From: Candidatus Gastranaerophilales bacterium
Lineage (GTDB): Bacteria > Cyanobacteriota > Vampirovibrionia > Gastranaerophilales > Gastranaerophilaceae
Length of the DNA: 64,000 nucleotides
Direction: 5' to 3'
Assembly: GCA_028693235.1 (NCBI GenBank)
Contig: JAQUVW010000002.1
Span: forward strand, 317,298-381,297
Shown here: positions 8,923-17,455 of the stretch, in pieces
Layout: each line of letters opens with the position of its first letter
How positions within the stretch are numbered: the first letter of the stretch is position 1
Translations under genes and position numbers: made by a program
Notes under the pieces: model-generated
The model's database searches: none
What the model saw: the letters and a program-made list of their open reading frames with translations, nothing else
What the model was told of the DNA's origin: nothing

Positions 8923-10554
8923 ATGGTGAATAGTGTTTCTGCATATAATCTAAAATCTCCATATCTGAAAAATGTATCGTTTAAAAGTATAGGCAGTTTG
9001 CCTGTTTTAAATGGCGGTTCAGTTGCACAATATAGCGGTAAAAGCTTTAATTTTAACGGACTTGAAATCCTTGCAAAAAACAATATTGCGTTAACAAATA
9101 TCTCGTTTAAAGGGAGCAATTATGACGCAAGACAGGTTTTGTCAGATTTGAATAGCAGATTGATTGATGTATCAGCTGAGGAAATCGATGAAATAATTGA
9201 GTCGCTTCCTGCACAAGATGAAAAACTTGGTTTGAAAATTTTGAACAAGGGTTCTCAATATGGAAACTTTCAATCTTTAAATGAGTTCTATGACGGAGTA
9301 GAGGCTCAAAAAATATCAGGAAGAACCGTTTACGAGGTGCCGAATTATTCTAAAGTAGGTATCGTTTCGACATATAACTATTTGAATAAAAAGGGTGCTT
9401 TTGTGACTCCAATTACACAAAGAGCGTGTGCTTCTGATGTATTTGCACAAAAAAGCGGTGCGTTTATTGTTGATAAAAATGTTGTTGAAGAATTGAAAGA
9501 AAACCCCGGGCTAGTAAGACATATAAAGGAAAATGATTTTTTGTTGTTATATCCTTACGGTTGGGATGAGGGTTTTACTGCCTTTAATACAGGGTCAAAG
9601 GAACATTTAGAAGAAAAAGTCCTTAGTTCCATAGCTCTTGCAAAGGCTAATATTGAATCTGGAATGAGTGAAGATGAGGCTATTGATTTTTCTTTGAATC
9701 ACTCTGTCAAAAAGGCTCTTGATAAACTTGGTATTGGGGATAAATTGCTCCCTGTGCAGAACAGAAAAGTTATTGAAAAAAAGGCACTTTATTCAGATAG
9801 TATTGCGGAGAATTTTGCTTCAAAAAAAATGGAAATGAGCGATTTTGAGTCATCGCTGCCTTCAAGAGCTCCATATTCAGACGTTGCATTAGATTTATTG
9901 GCAAATGATGCAAAATTAATCAGTATTAGAGAGCTTGCTCTTATGGCTGAAAAAATGAATGAAAATCTTTTGAAGCTTGCCGATGAAAAAAATATTTCTC
10001 ATAAGCAGATATATTATATGTTGCCATTGAAAAACAAAAGCTATTGCCTTATCGCAAATCAATACCAGCAGGTCAATGATATCCCTTCTGGGCAATTTAT
10101 ATACGGGTTAAACTCTGTTCCGAATAATCATCAAAAAAAGCTGGTTGTGTTGTTGGATGATTATGCCGGAAGTGGCGACAGTATGAGAGAATTTTGCACT
10201 TATTTCAGGAATGAGTATAAGGGTGAAATGGTTTTGGCACCTTATTTCGCAAATGGAATAGCTTCGTATGTTTTGGGTAATTATGTTAAAACAAAAGATG
10301 ATAAATGTACTTTTTTACCTGCCAAAAAATTGGATAGCTATTATAGAAAAAATGAATATACAGAGTCTTACAAAGATAAACTGTGGGCGTATAATTCTTT
10401 AAAAGGTTCAAATAGTTGGGGCGGAACAGAGGAAAGTTTGGTTCTTCCTTATATGGCACCTGATACAAACATAGAGTTTTTTGCTCGTAAAATTGCTAAG
10501 CATTATACGCTGAATTCTGCAGGTGTGAAGTATGAACCGCACACAAATATTTAA
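8923..10554 (+). CDS. Phosphoribosyltransferase-like protein with two N-terminal SFK motifs
   Basis: A 543-residue protein. The C-terminal part contains LVVLLDDYAGSGDS (residues about 407-420), the hydrophobic-DD-x-GSG PRPP-loop signature of type I phosphoribosyltransferases, and a closing block SLVLPYMAPDTNIEF. The first 65 residues carry KNVSFKS (about 16-22) and TNISFKG (58-64). The middle 300 residues are not recognised. No signal peptide or membrane segment. No clear ribosome site before the ATG; the leader after the ftsZ terminator is very short. Its TAA shares the bases TTAA with the convergent M16 gene. Substrate unknown; PRT-fold proteins may also be regulatory. Confidence 0.75.
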   Translation: MVNSVSAYNLKSPYLKNVSFKSIGSLPVLNGGSVAQYSGKSFNFNGLEILAKNNIALTNISFKGSNYDARQVLSDLNSRLIDVSAEEIDEIIESLPAQDEKLGLKILNKGSQYGNFQSLNEFYDGVEAQKISGRTVYEVPNYSKVGIVSTYNYLNKKGAFVTPITQRACASDVFAQKSGAFIVDKNVVEELKENPGLVRHIKENDFLLLYPYGWDEGFTAFNTGSKEHLEEKVLSSIALAKANIESGMSEDEAIDFSLNHSVKKALDKLGIGDKLLPVQNRKVIEKKALYSDSIAENFASKKMEMSDFESSLPSRAPYSDVALDLLANDAKLISIRELALMAEKMNENLLKLADEKNISHKQIYYMLPLKNKSYCLIANQYQQVNDIPSGQFIYGLNSVPNNHQKKLVVLLDDYAGSGDSMREFCTYFRNEYKGEMVLAPYFANGIASYVLGNYVKTKDDKCTFLPAKKLDSYYRKNEYTESYKDKLWAYNSLKGSNSWGGTEESLVLPYMAPDTNIEFFARKIAKHYTLNSAGVKYEPHTNI

Positions 10555-13388
10555 TCGGCAGTTTTATTCAAATTTAAAGACTCGATGGTTTTTTTGCTTG
10601 CAACAATTGATGTAACAGGTGCATCTTTAAAAATGTAATTTGCGGTATTTTGAATATCTTTGATTGTTACATTGCCAATTGCGTTGAAAAGTTTTTCCGT
10701 ATAGTTTTTTCCATAAGGGGTTAAACAGGTAGAAGCAAGATTTGCATATTTAGAGCTTGATGTTTCTAAATCATTTAAAATATCATTTTTCAACATTAAT
10801 TTTGCTTTTTGAAGTTCTGCTTCAGTTACTTGTTTCGTTTTCAACTCATTTATGTGTTTATCAAATCCTGCAAGTGCTTTCTTTACGTTCTCAGGAGAGG
10901 CTGTTGGGTCATTGGGGTCATCAGTCGTAGTTTGGATATTCAAATTAATAGTTCCTGTATCGCCGATATTATCATTAAATGAGGAAACGTGATAGGCAAG
11001 TTTTTGAGATTCTCTAAGGTCTGTAAATAATCTTGAACTTGCACCGCCACCAAGTATCGTGTTCAAAACTTTTAATTTTGCTTCATCTTCAATATTGCGA
11101 TTATTCTTATATTTATACGTTTGAAGAACATCAGCTTGTGCATTTTCTTCTGTATCCGTTACAATTTGTGGTTTCGAATTTTGGGTATAAGTTTTTTCGA
11201 TATTATAATCAATGGGTTTTAAAGGTTTAATATTTGCGTATAAATTATTCATATATTCTGTAAAAATATTTGGATTTTCATCAGTTGGTGCCGTTAATGT
11301 AGCATGTGCTGATGCATTTAAAATCATTTTATTGTAGACATTGACTAAGTCATTTAATGTCATTTTTTCAAGTTCTTCAATATTTTTTTCCGTGGATTGA
11401 TATATTCTTTTATTCGGGAACATTATCCTGCCGGCTTTGTCAGAGGGGGATTTGTATTGGTTTTTTAAATTGTCTAATTGTTCTTGTTTTGCTTTTTCAA
11501 ATTCTTCTTGAGTAAATCTGGGATGGTTTAATACCTCATGAGATAAATTGAGAATTGTTTGCAAATCTTCTGTAGGGCAAGATGTCATAACTAAAATCCC
11601 ATCAGAACCGACGACAAATGAAATGTCAGAAGATTTGTCATCTAAAATATTGGTAAACGCACTTATATCTTTACTTGCTGTCCCCTTGTTTAGTAATGAG
11701 TTAAGCATATTTATTTCAGGATTACTTAAGTTTAATTCATTTGGGGTAGCAAAAGTAATTGTTGACTTTGCTAATCCGTCTTTTTTAGGTAAAAATGATA
11801 CGGTCGTGTTATTTAAAAGTGTATATTCTTTTACATCTTTATATATATTTGCTGGAGAAGAACCTGTAATTGAACCCTTGAAACTTACGTTTTGAGAATT
11901 AGCATTTTTATAGTTGGATTTTAATTGCTCATTAGTCGTAGCTGCAGGGTGTACGACACTTATAGATGTTTTATTTAAGTCTAAATAGTTCTTTATAAAG
12001 TTTTGAATATCAGATGTATCAATGCTGTCTAAAATTTCCTTGTAATTAGACAATTGAGTTGTATTGTTGTCAAGTAGAGATTCTCCTATATAATCGTTTA
12101 TGTAGGAAGATTTTTCAAAACATGATGAACGATTAAGCTTTATTTTGTTTACAGCGTTTTTAATTTCGTCTTCTGTCGGAGGATTTGTTTGGAGATTTTG
12201 TAATTCATTATAAATGATTTTGAGTCCTTTTTCTGATTTTTCTTCAGGAGCATCCATCACGAAAAAAATTCCTGTTGGGTCAGATGGGTTATTCCCGATT
12301 TTTTCTGTATTTAAAAAAGCCCATAGTTGTTCTTTGTCCAACGCCTTTGTAAGACGTGAGTTCATATTGTTAGTCAATATATAATCGAGAACTTTTAATG
12401 TTAATTGAGCCTTTGTGTCATTACTTGGAGGACCTGCAAACCCCATAACCATAGATGTTTTAATGGCATTTGCTTTTTTTATGTCAACTCTTTTGGTCGA
12501 TTGTATCGGGGTAAGCTCTTCGTGTATTCTTTTCATAGGTTCAACGGGGTTTTGTTTGTTAAAGTTCTTAGCAACAAGCTCCATTGTTTTTTCGGGGTCA
12601 ACGTCACCTGTTATAACAGTGATGGCATTATCCGGAGTGTACCAAGTGTTGTAATAGTTTACAACATCTTCTCGTGTCAAAGAGTTGATATTTTTGATAC
12701 TTCCTGCAACCATATCCTCAGAGGTTGAATTGATTTGAAATAAATTTTTAAGAGCTATGTTTTGAGTAGTGTTATATGCATTGTCACTGTACATAGTTAT
12801 TTCAGATGTAACAGGTCCTTTTTCCTTGATTAATTGGTCTGGGGCAAATTTTGGATTTTGAACTTGGTCGGCGTGGAGTTTTATGATTTCGCCCAAAGTT
12901 TCATTATTGAGAAGTTGGGATTTGATATAGTAGTTTGTTGTATTATATCCTGTTGCAGCATTGGTATAGGCTCCCATATCAGCTACTTTGTGGAAGAATT
13001 CTCCCGGGCCGATTTTGTCTGTTCCATTGAATAGATTATGCTCAATATAATGGCTTATTCCTCTAAGATTATCGGGTTCATTCATAGAGCCGACGTTGAA
13101 ATAGGTTTTAACAATTGTTGGACCTTCTTTGGGTAAAATCGCTACTTTTTGTCCATTTGCCAGTTTGTATAAATTCATATATTTTTCGGTTTCAGGGATA
13201 AAAGTTTCTGATATTTTCGTATAAGAAATAGGTGTTTTTAGTCCGATTTGAGCTTGAGCTATAGGGTTAGATGATAAAGATGTTATTTGCGGTTTTTGAG
13301 CATCAGAAGGTTTGGCAACAGAGCTTGCCGTATCGATTAAGTTGCCTTTGAAATTTATTCTGTTTAAATAGTTTTGATTTATTTCCAT
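10551..13388 (-). CDS. Double M16 (pitrilysin-type) zinc metallopeptidase
   Basis: A 945-residue protein with two M16 halves. The first carries the inverted zinc motif HYIEH (113-117) with the third ligand Glu at about 196 (EITMYSDN), and a following inactive M16_C-like domain. The second half (from about residue 510) lacks HxxEH but has the GGGASSRLFTDLRE and AYHVSSF blocks typical of the C-terminal partner domain. INFKG occurs at 11-15 and VSFKG at 501-505, i.e. at the start of each half. There is no classical signal peptide, so it may be cytoplasmic or exported by an unknown route. No ribosome site visible at the ATG. Confidence 0.88.
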   Translation of the reverse strand: MEINQNYLNRINFKGNLIDTASSVAKPSDAQKPQITSLSSNPIAQAQIGLKTPISYTKISETFIPETEKYMNLYKLANGQKVAILPKEGPTIVKTYFNVGSMNEPDNLRGISHYIEHNLFNGTDKIGPGEFFHKVADMGAYTNAATGYNTTNYYIKSQLLNNETLGEIIKLHADQVQNPKFAPDQLIKEKGPVTSEITMYSDNAYNTTQNIALKNLFQINSTSEDMVAGSIKNINSLTREDVVNYYNTWYTPDNAITVITGDVDPEKTMELVAKNFNKQNPVEPMKRIHEELTPIQSTKRVDIKKANAIKTSMVMGFAGPPSNDTKAQLTLKVLDYILTNNMNSRLTKALDKEQLWAFLNTEKIGNNPSDPTGIFFVMDAPEEKSEKGLKIIYNELQNLQTNPPTEDEIKNAVNKIKLNRSSCFEKSSYINDYIGESLLDNNTTQLSNYKEILDSIDTSDIQNFIKNYLDLNKTSISVVHPAATTNEQLKSNYKNANSQNVSFKGSITGSSPANIYKDVKEYTLLNNTTVSFLPKKDGLAKSTITFATPNELNLSNPEINMLNSLLNKGTASKDISAFTNILDDKSSDISFVVGSDGILVMTSCPTEDLQTILNLSHEVLNHPRFTQEEFEKAKQEQLDNLKNQYKSPSDKAGRIMFPNKRIYQSTEKNIEELEKMTLNDLVNVYNKMILNASAHATLTAPTDENPNIFTEYMNNLYANIKPLKPIDYNIEKTYTQNSKPQIVTDTEENAQADVLQTYKYKNNRNIEDEAKLKVLNTILGGGASSRLFTDLRESQKLAYHVSSFNDNIGDTGTINLNIQTTTDDPNDPTASPENVKKALAGFDKHINELKTKQVTEAELQKAKLMLKNDILNDLETSSSKYANLASTCLTPYGKNYTEKLFNAIGNVTIKDIQNTANYIFKDAPVTSIVASKKTIESLNLNKTAD

Positions 13389-13502
13389 AGCTTAAATTTC
13401 TTATATATTACATGTAAAACTTAAAAACACTAAAAATTTCCTTATTTTAATATGTAATCTTAATGTCTTGCAATATTGCATAACTTATACTACGCTTTTA
13501 AT

Positions 13503-15185
13503 ATGGATTTTGTTAAAAAAGAATATAAGTCTTTAATCGTTATAATTTCTGTTTTTATTTTGTGTGTTATTTGGCAAATGTATAAGACTGCAAATTTTTA
13601 TGTGGATTTTGGCAGAGAGGCTTATTATCCTCAGGCTATATTGAACGGTGAGCTTTTATATCGGGATATTTTTAATAATTACGGACCTTTTTCTTATCTT
13701 TATAATGCTTTTTTATATAAATTATTCGGCTCAAATCTTTGCATCTTATATTTTTCAGGTTGTCTGAATGCTCTTTCAATCGTTATTACTTTATTTATAA
13801 TAGCGAGAAATTTTTTATCAAAAAGGGTTTCATGTGTTTTTAGTATTTTTATTTTGATTTTTTGTTGTTTTGGTATAAGTTTTATGAATTATATCATGCC
13901 CTATTCTTATGCTATGGTTTACGGGTTGAATTTTTTCTTAATTTCCGTTGCTTTATATTTGAAATATATTGATAATTTTTCAGATAAAAAATATTTATTT
14001 TTAGCTTTTTTATTTGCAGGATTGGCCGTCGCAAATAAATATGAGTTCGGATTGTATTTGTTAATGCTTATCGGCGGACTTTTTTGGCGAAAAGAAAATC
14101 TTAAAAATAGCATTGTTTGTATCGGCTCTGCGTTATTTCCGAGTTTAATTTTATTTCTTTTTCTTTTTTATCAAGGTTTAACTTTTGATAATTTATTGTT
14201 TTGGTCACAGCATATTTTTGCTTTTGCAACAGCTGAGGGGGTCAAAAATGCTTATGGCGAAGGCTTGACGCTTTCAATTGGAGGAATGCTTAAAATTATT
14301 TTTAGTGTTTCGTTGTTGATTTGGCTTGTTTCAATTATTACTTTTATTGTCAGATTAATGTCTGCTAAATCTTTAAAATATGCACTACCGGCTTATGTTT
14401 TGACAGGTTATGTGTTTATAATATTGATGATAAATAAATGGAGCTTTTTTCTATATTTATTATTGTCAGGCTTGTGCATAATCGTGACGATTTTGATGTT
14501 TGTTAATATAAAAAAACTTTTGAATTATCCGAAAATTCTTTTCCTTTCAGCATCGGCGTTATTGATTTCCTTAAAGTCATATTGGCTTTTAAATACGTTT
14601 GCAGGTTACGGGAAGTTTTTTGTTCCTTTGTTATTACTGGCGGGATTAGTTTTAATTCGTTATTCTTATATAAAAAATGTTGAAGCTGAAAAGGTATTCA
14701 ATCAAGTTTGTGTTTTATTTTTAATTTTTTATACGATAGGCGTTACGCTTATATATCAAGCTACTTTGGCACAGAAAACATATCAAATAGAAACGCCCAG
14801 AGGCAAGTTGCTTGTAAATAAGACTGATTACAATGCTTTTAGTGGAGTCATTTCATATTTGCAACAAAATGCTAAAGCTTCTGATAAAGTCTATGTTCTA
14901 CCAGAGCCTGCATTGGTTAATTTTTTAACTGATACAAAGGCAAATTGCACATATAATGCTCTTACTCCCGAGTTTATTGAAGCATTTGGCGAAGATAAAA
15001 TAATAAAAGATTTTGAAAAGTTGCAACCTGAATATATAATTATGCAAAATTCAAGTTTGAATAGGTATTCTTATATATTTGGTTTTGACTACGGGCACAA
15101 ACTATATATGTGGGTATTTGCGAATTATTCATTAGAAGGGTATGTCTTGTCTGATACAAATATGCTTTTTTTCAAGAAAAAATAA
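13503..15185 (+). CDS. Polytopic GT-C-fold glycosyltransferase (ArnT/PMT-like), copy 1
   Basis: A 560-residue membrane protein with about 11-12 hydrophobic segments and a soluble C-terminal domain of about 120 residues. After the first membrane segment comes VDFGREAYYPQAILNGELLYRD, an acidic D-x-G-R-E motif as in the first periplasmic loop of GT-C enzymes that move sugars from polyprenyl-phosphate donors. It is a close paralogue of the next gene. ATG at 13503 is chosen over a TTG at 13476 because MDFVKKEYK aligns with MTFIKKEYK of the paralogue. Acceptor unknown; cell-surface glycan, lipid or protein glycosylation are all possible. Confidence 0.8.
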   Translation: MDFVKKEYKSLIVIISVFILCVIWQMYKTANFYVDFGREAYYPQAILNGELLYRDIFNNYGPFSYLYNAFLYKLFGSNLCILYFSGCLNALSIVITLFIIARNFLSKRVSCVFSIFILIFCCFGISFMNYIMPYSYAMVYGLNFFLISVALYLKYIDNFSDKKYLFLAFLFAGLAVANKYEFGLYLLMLIGGLFWRKENLKNSIVCIGSALFPSLILFLFLFYQGLTFDNLLFWSQHIFAFATAEGVKNAYGEGLTLSIGGMLKIIFSVSLLIWLVSIITFIVRLMSAKSLKYALPAYVLTGYVFIILMINKWSFFLYLLLSGLCIIVTILMFVNIKKLLNYPKILFLSASALLISLKSYWLLNTFAGYGKFFVPLLLLAGLVLIRYSYIKNVEAEKVFNQVCVLFLIFYTIGVTLIYQATLAQKTYQIETPRGKLLVNKTDYNAFSGVISYLQQNAKASDKVYVLPEPALVNFLTDTKANCTYNALTPEFIEAFGEDKIIKDFEKLQPEYIIMQNSSLNRYSYIFGFDYGHKLYMWVFANYSLEGYVLSDTNMLFFKKK

Positions 15186-15214
15186 TGTAAAGTACACTTG
15201 TTGAAAGGGTTGAA

Positions 15215-16900
15215 ATGACATTTATAAAAAAAGAATATAAAGCAATTTTGTTTTTTATGCTTTTGATGGTTATAAATATTTGTATTTTTAATCATAAGTT
15301 TTTGGATATTATCTATTCAGATATTGGAAGAGAAGCATATTTTGCCCAAGAGATTTTAAACGGGCAACTTATGTACAGAGATTTTTTCAATAATTATACG
15401 CCTTTTAATCATTTGTTTTTAGCGTTAGCGTTTAAAATATTTGGAATTCACCTTGATACATTATTCTATCTGGGCTGTATTAATGCGTTATCAATAATTT
15501 TGTTACTGTATTCAATTGCCAAAAGGTTTTTGAGTAGGATGACTTCCGTTCTTTTTTGCGTATTTATTATGGAGTTTTGTGTTTTTCAAGCTACGGCAGT
15601 GAATTTTATTATGCCTTATACCTATGCAATGGTTTTCGGTATAAATTTTGCATTAATCTCTATTGTTTCATATTTTAATTATTGGGAGAATCCTGACAAA
15701 AAAATATTTTTACCAATAGCTTTTTTATCAGTAGGGTTGGCAATATCAAACAAGTATGAATTTCTATTTTTGTTATTGTTGCTCTTAGTAGATATGCTTC
15801 GCCGAAAAACTTCAATAAAAGATATTGGTTCAATGATAGCTATTACTTTTTTACCTTTGATTTTGCTATTAATCCTTTTATTTTATCAAGGTTTAACTTA
15901 TTCTGATATGGCAAATTATCTCAATTTTTCTATAAAGTATGTCAATACTGATGCAATGAAAGAATTCTATTCGGGCTTAACTCTTTTCGATTTTAAGATA
16001 TTTGTTATGACACTCAAGTCATTTTTAATTGCTTCATTGTTAGGGTTTGGCTCATATTGGTATGGGAAATTCATATCTAATAAATCAAAATTTGTTAAAA
16101 TAATAATGACATTTGGACTTGCTTATATTTTTTTGTTAGTTATTTTTAATCATAGCTTGTATTTTAGACTCTATTTTTTCAATTTCCTACCGGTAATGTT
16201 GTTTGTTCTTGCTCTGATTAAGGCAAAATATATTTATAAAAGCACTTCATTATTTATATTTGTCGGGTTTTCTATTTTATTTTCATTGAAAACATTTTGG
16301 TCATTGTCGACAACATTTGGCTATGGTCAATATACGTTACCTTTTATCTTATTATCAATAATAATTCTATTAAAAGAATTTTATATAAAAGATGTTTATA
16401 GGAATAAAATATATAAAAATACAACTATATGGTTTTTTTCTATTTATCTATTTGCTTGTTTTATAATTAATCTTCACATCATAAATGCAAGAACATATAA
16501 AGTAGAAACTCCGAGAGGTATATTTTATTCTATGCCTACAGAAGGGAAAATGTTTGAAGATTTGTTTTCGTATATCAAAACTCAAACAAAAAATTCGGAC
16601 AAAATATTGGTTTTCCCTGAAAGTGACTTGATAAATTTTTTAACAGATAGGCAAAGTGACGGAAATTATTGCGGTATGAAACCGGAGCTCGTCGAAGCTT
16701 ACGGCGAAAAAAATTTAATCCAACATTTTCAAAATGAACCCCCCGAGTATATAGTTGTTATAAATTATTTCTTCCGCTCTGAAATTATTTTTGGATATGA
16801 TTATGCCAAAGATTTCTATAGCTGGATAAAAGATAACTATACTCTTGAAAAAGTATATCAAGGTAAATCGATAATTTTGATTTATAAAAGATGGAATTAG
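15215..16900 (+). CDS. Polytopic GT-C-fold glycosyltransferase (ArnT/PMT-like), copy 2
   Basis: A 561-residue paralogue of the gene before it, starting 29 bases downstream of that gene's stop, so the pair arose by tandem duplication and probably forms one transcript. The SDIGREAYFAQEILNGQLMYRD loop and the C-terminal VETPRG, DLINFLTD, PE-LVEAYGE-NLI and FGYDYAK blocks are shared with copy 1. Ribosome site AAAGGG. Divergence between the copies suggests different acceptors or a paired enzyme rather than redundancy. Confidence 0.8.
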   Translation: MTFIKKEYKAILFFMLLMVINICIFNHKFLDIIYSDIGREAYFAQEILNGQLMYRDFFNNYTPFNHLFLALAFKIFGIHLDTLFYLGCINALSIILLLYSIAKRFLSRMTSVLFCVFIMEFCVFQATAVNFIMPYTYAMVFGINFALISIVSYFNYWENPDKKIFLPIAFLSVGLAISNKYEFLFLLLLLLVDMLRRKTSIKDIGSMIAITFLPLILLLILLFYQGLTYSDMANYLNFSIKYVNTDAMKEFYSGLTLFDFKIFVMTLKSFLIASLLGFGSYWYGKFISNKSKFVKIIMTFGLAYIFLLVIFNHSLYFRLYFFNFLPVMLFVLALIKAKYIYKSTSLFIFVGFSILFSLKTFWSLSTTFGYGQYTLPFILLSIIILLKEFYIKDVYRNKIYKNTTIWFFSIYLFACFIINLHIINARTYKVETPRGIFYSMPTEGKMFEDLFSYIKTQTKNSDKILVFPESDLINFLTDRQSDGNYCGMKPELVEAYGEKNLIQHFQNEPPEYIVVINYFFRSEIIFGYDYAKDFYSWIKDNYTLEKVYQGKSIILIYKRWN

Positions 16901-16924
16901 CTAAAGGTTTAATTGAGCAATAAA

Positions 16925-17108
16925 CAAAAAGACCCAGCAAAATGGTAAGTCTTTTAAAGTGGAACACTCCTGCCAGACTTGACAAAGCGACTGAAAGTTG
17001 CGAACAACAAATTGAGTTCAACGCCCCTAGTGCCTTAATAAACAAAAAGACCCAGCAAAATGCTAGGTCTTTTAAAGTGGTGCCCTGGGCCAGACTTGAA
17101 CTGGCACT
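16925..17108. repeat. Tandem repeat (118-base offset) of a tRNA 3' end plus its terminator, first copy decayed
   Basis: The stretch beginning CAAAAAGACCCAGCAAAATG at 16925 recurs at 17043, offset 118 bases, and the similarity continues through TCTTTTAAAGTGG and CCAGACTTGA, which in the second copy are the 3' end of the tRNA-Leu. In the first copy the hairpin arms and the T-arm and acceptor pairs are mutated. An 11-base inverted repeat, CCCCTAGTGCC (17024-17034) and GGCACTAGGGG (17103-17113), links the first unit to the live tRNA. This looks like a remnant tRNA or integration scar. Confidence 0.7.
17045..17074 (-). terminator. Terminator of tRNA-Leu
   Basis: On the minus strand, a hairpin with arms AAAGACC-AGCA and TGCT-GGTCTTT (one internal mismatch or wobble) followed by T residues, directly after the CCA end of the tRNA. 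A degraded copy is at 16927-16953. Confidence 0.75.
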
Positions 17109-17166
17109 AGGGGTGAGCCTAATTGGATTTTAAGTCCAACGCGTCTACCGGTTCCGCCACCAGGGC
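17078..17166 (-). tRNA. tRNA-Leu (anticodon UAA)
   Basis: Read on the minus strand: acceptor GCCCTGG pairs with CCAGGGC, discriminator A then an encoded CCA; anticodon stem TTGGA/TCCAA with loop CTTAAAA giving anticodon UAA (plus-strand 17130-17132); a long variable arm TAGG-CCTA typical of type II tRNAs; T arm GCCAG-TTCAAGT-CTGGC. Length is 89 with CCA. Followed by its own terminator. Confidence 0.97.
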
Positions 17167-17258
17167 TCCTCTTATGTAAAATATAGTATAAAAACAAAAT
17201 TCTGTCTAGTCAAATATTATTTTTATCTTCATATCTAAAAGGTAATTAAAAAAAATCC

Positions 17259-17288
17259 TTGTTAAAAGCACTAAAAATGTGCTAGAAT
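17259..17288 (+). promoter_or_regulatory. Candidate promoter for rny
   Basis: TTGTTA (17259-17264) and TAGAAT (17283-17288) with an 18-base spacer, about 170 bases before the rny start. It implies a 5' leader of about 160 bases that contains the hairpin at 17366-17395. Confidence 0.5.
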
Positions 17289-17365
17289 AACGTCAGTTAT
17301 TACAGAAAAATATTATTTTTTATATATGAATTTATAGTTATACAGTTTAATACAGAAATATCCTA

Positions 17366-17395
17366 CTCTAACATGCCCCCAACGGCGTGTTTGAG
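17366..17395 (+). promoter_or_regulatory. Stable hairpin in the rny 5' leader
   Basis: CTC-T-AACATGCC (17366-17377) pairs with GGCGTGTT-T-GAG (17384-17395) across a 6-base loop, with one wobble and one T-T mismatch. No T run follows, so it is not a terminator. It may affect translation or self-processing of the RNase Y mRNA. Confidence 0.5.
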
Positions 17396-17455
17396 CAGAT
17401 GTGTATATAGTGAAGAACGAGGTATAGGACAATCGAAAACTTAAATCAAATAAGT

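Noticed and set aside
16942-17133. 63-residue open frame over the tRNA-Leu region
   Set aside because: It is read through the tRNA gene and its decayed copy; the translation is an accident of the repeat.
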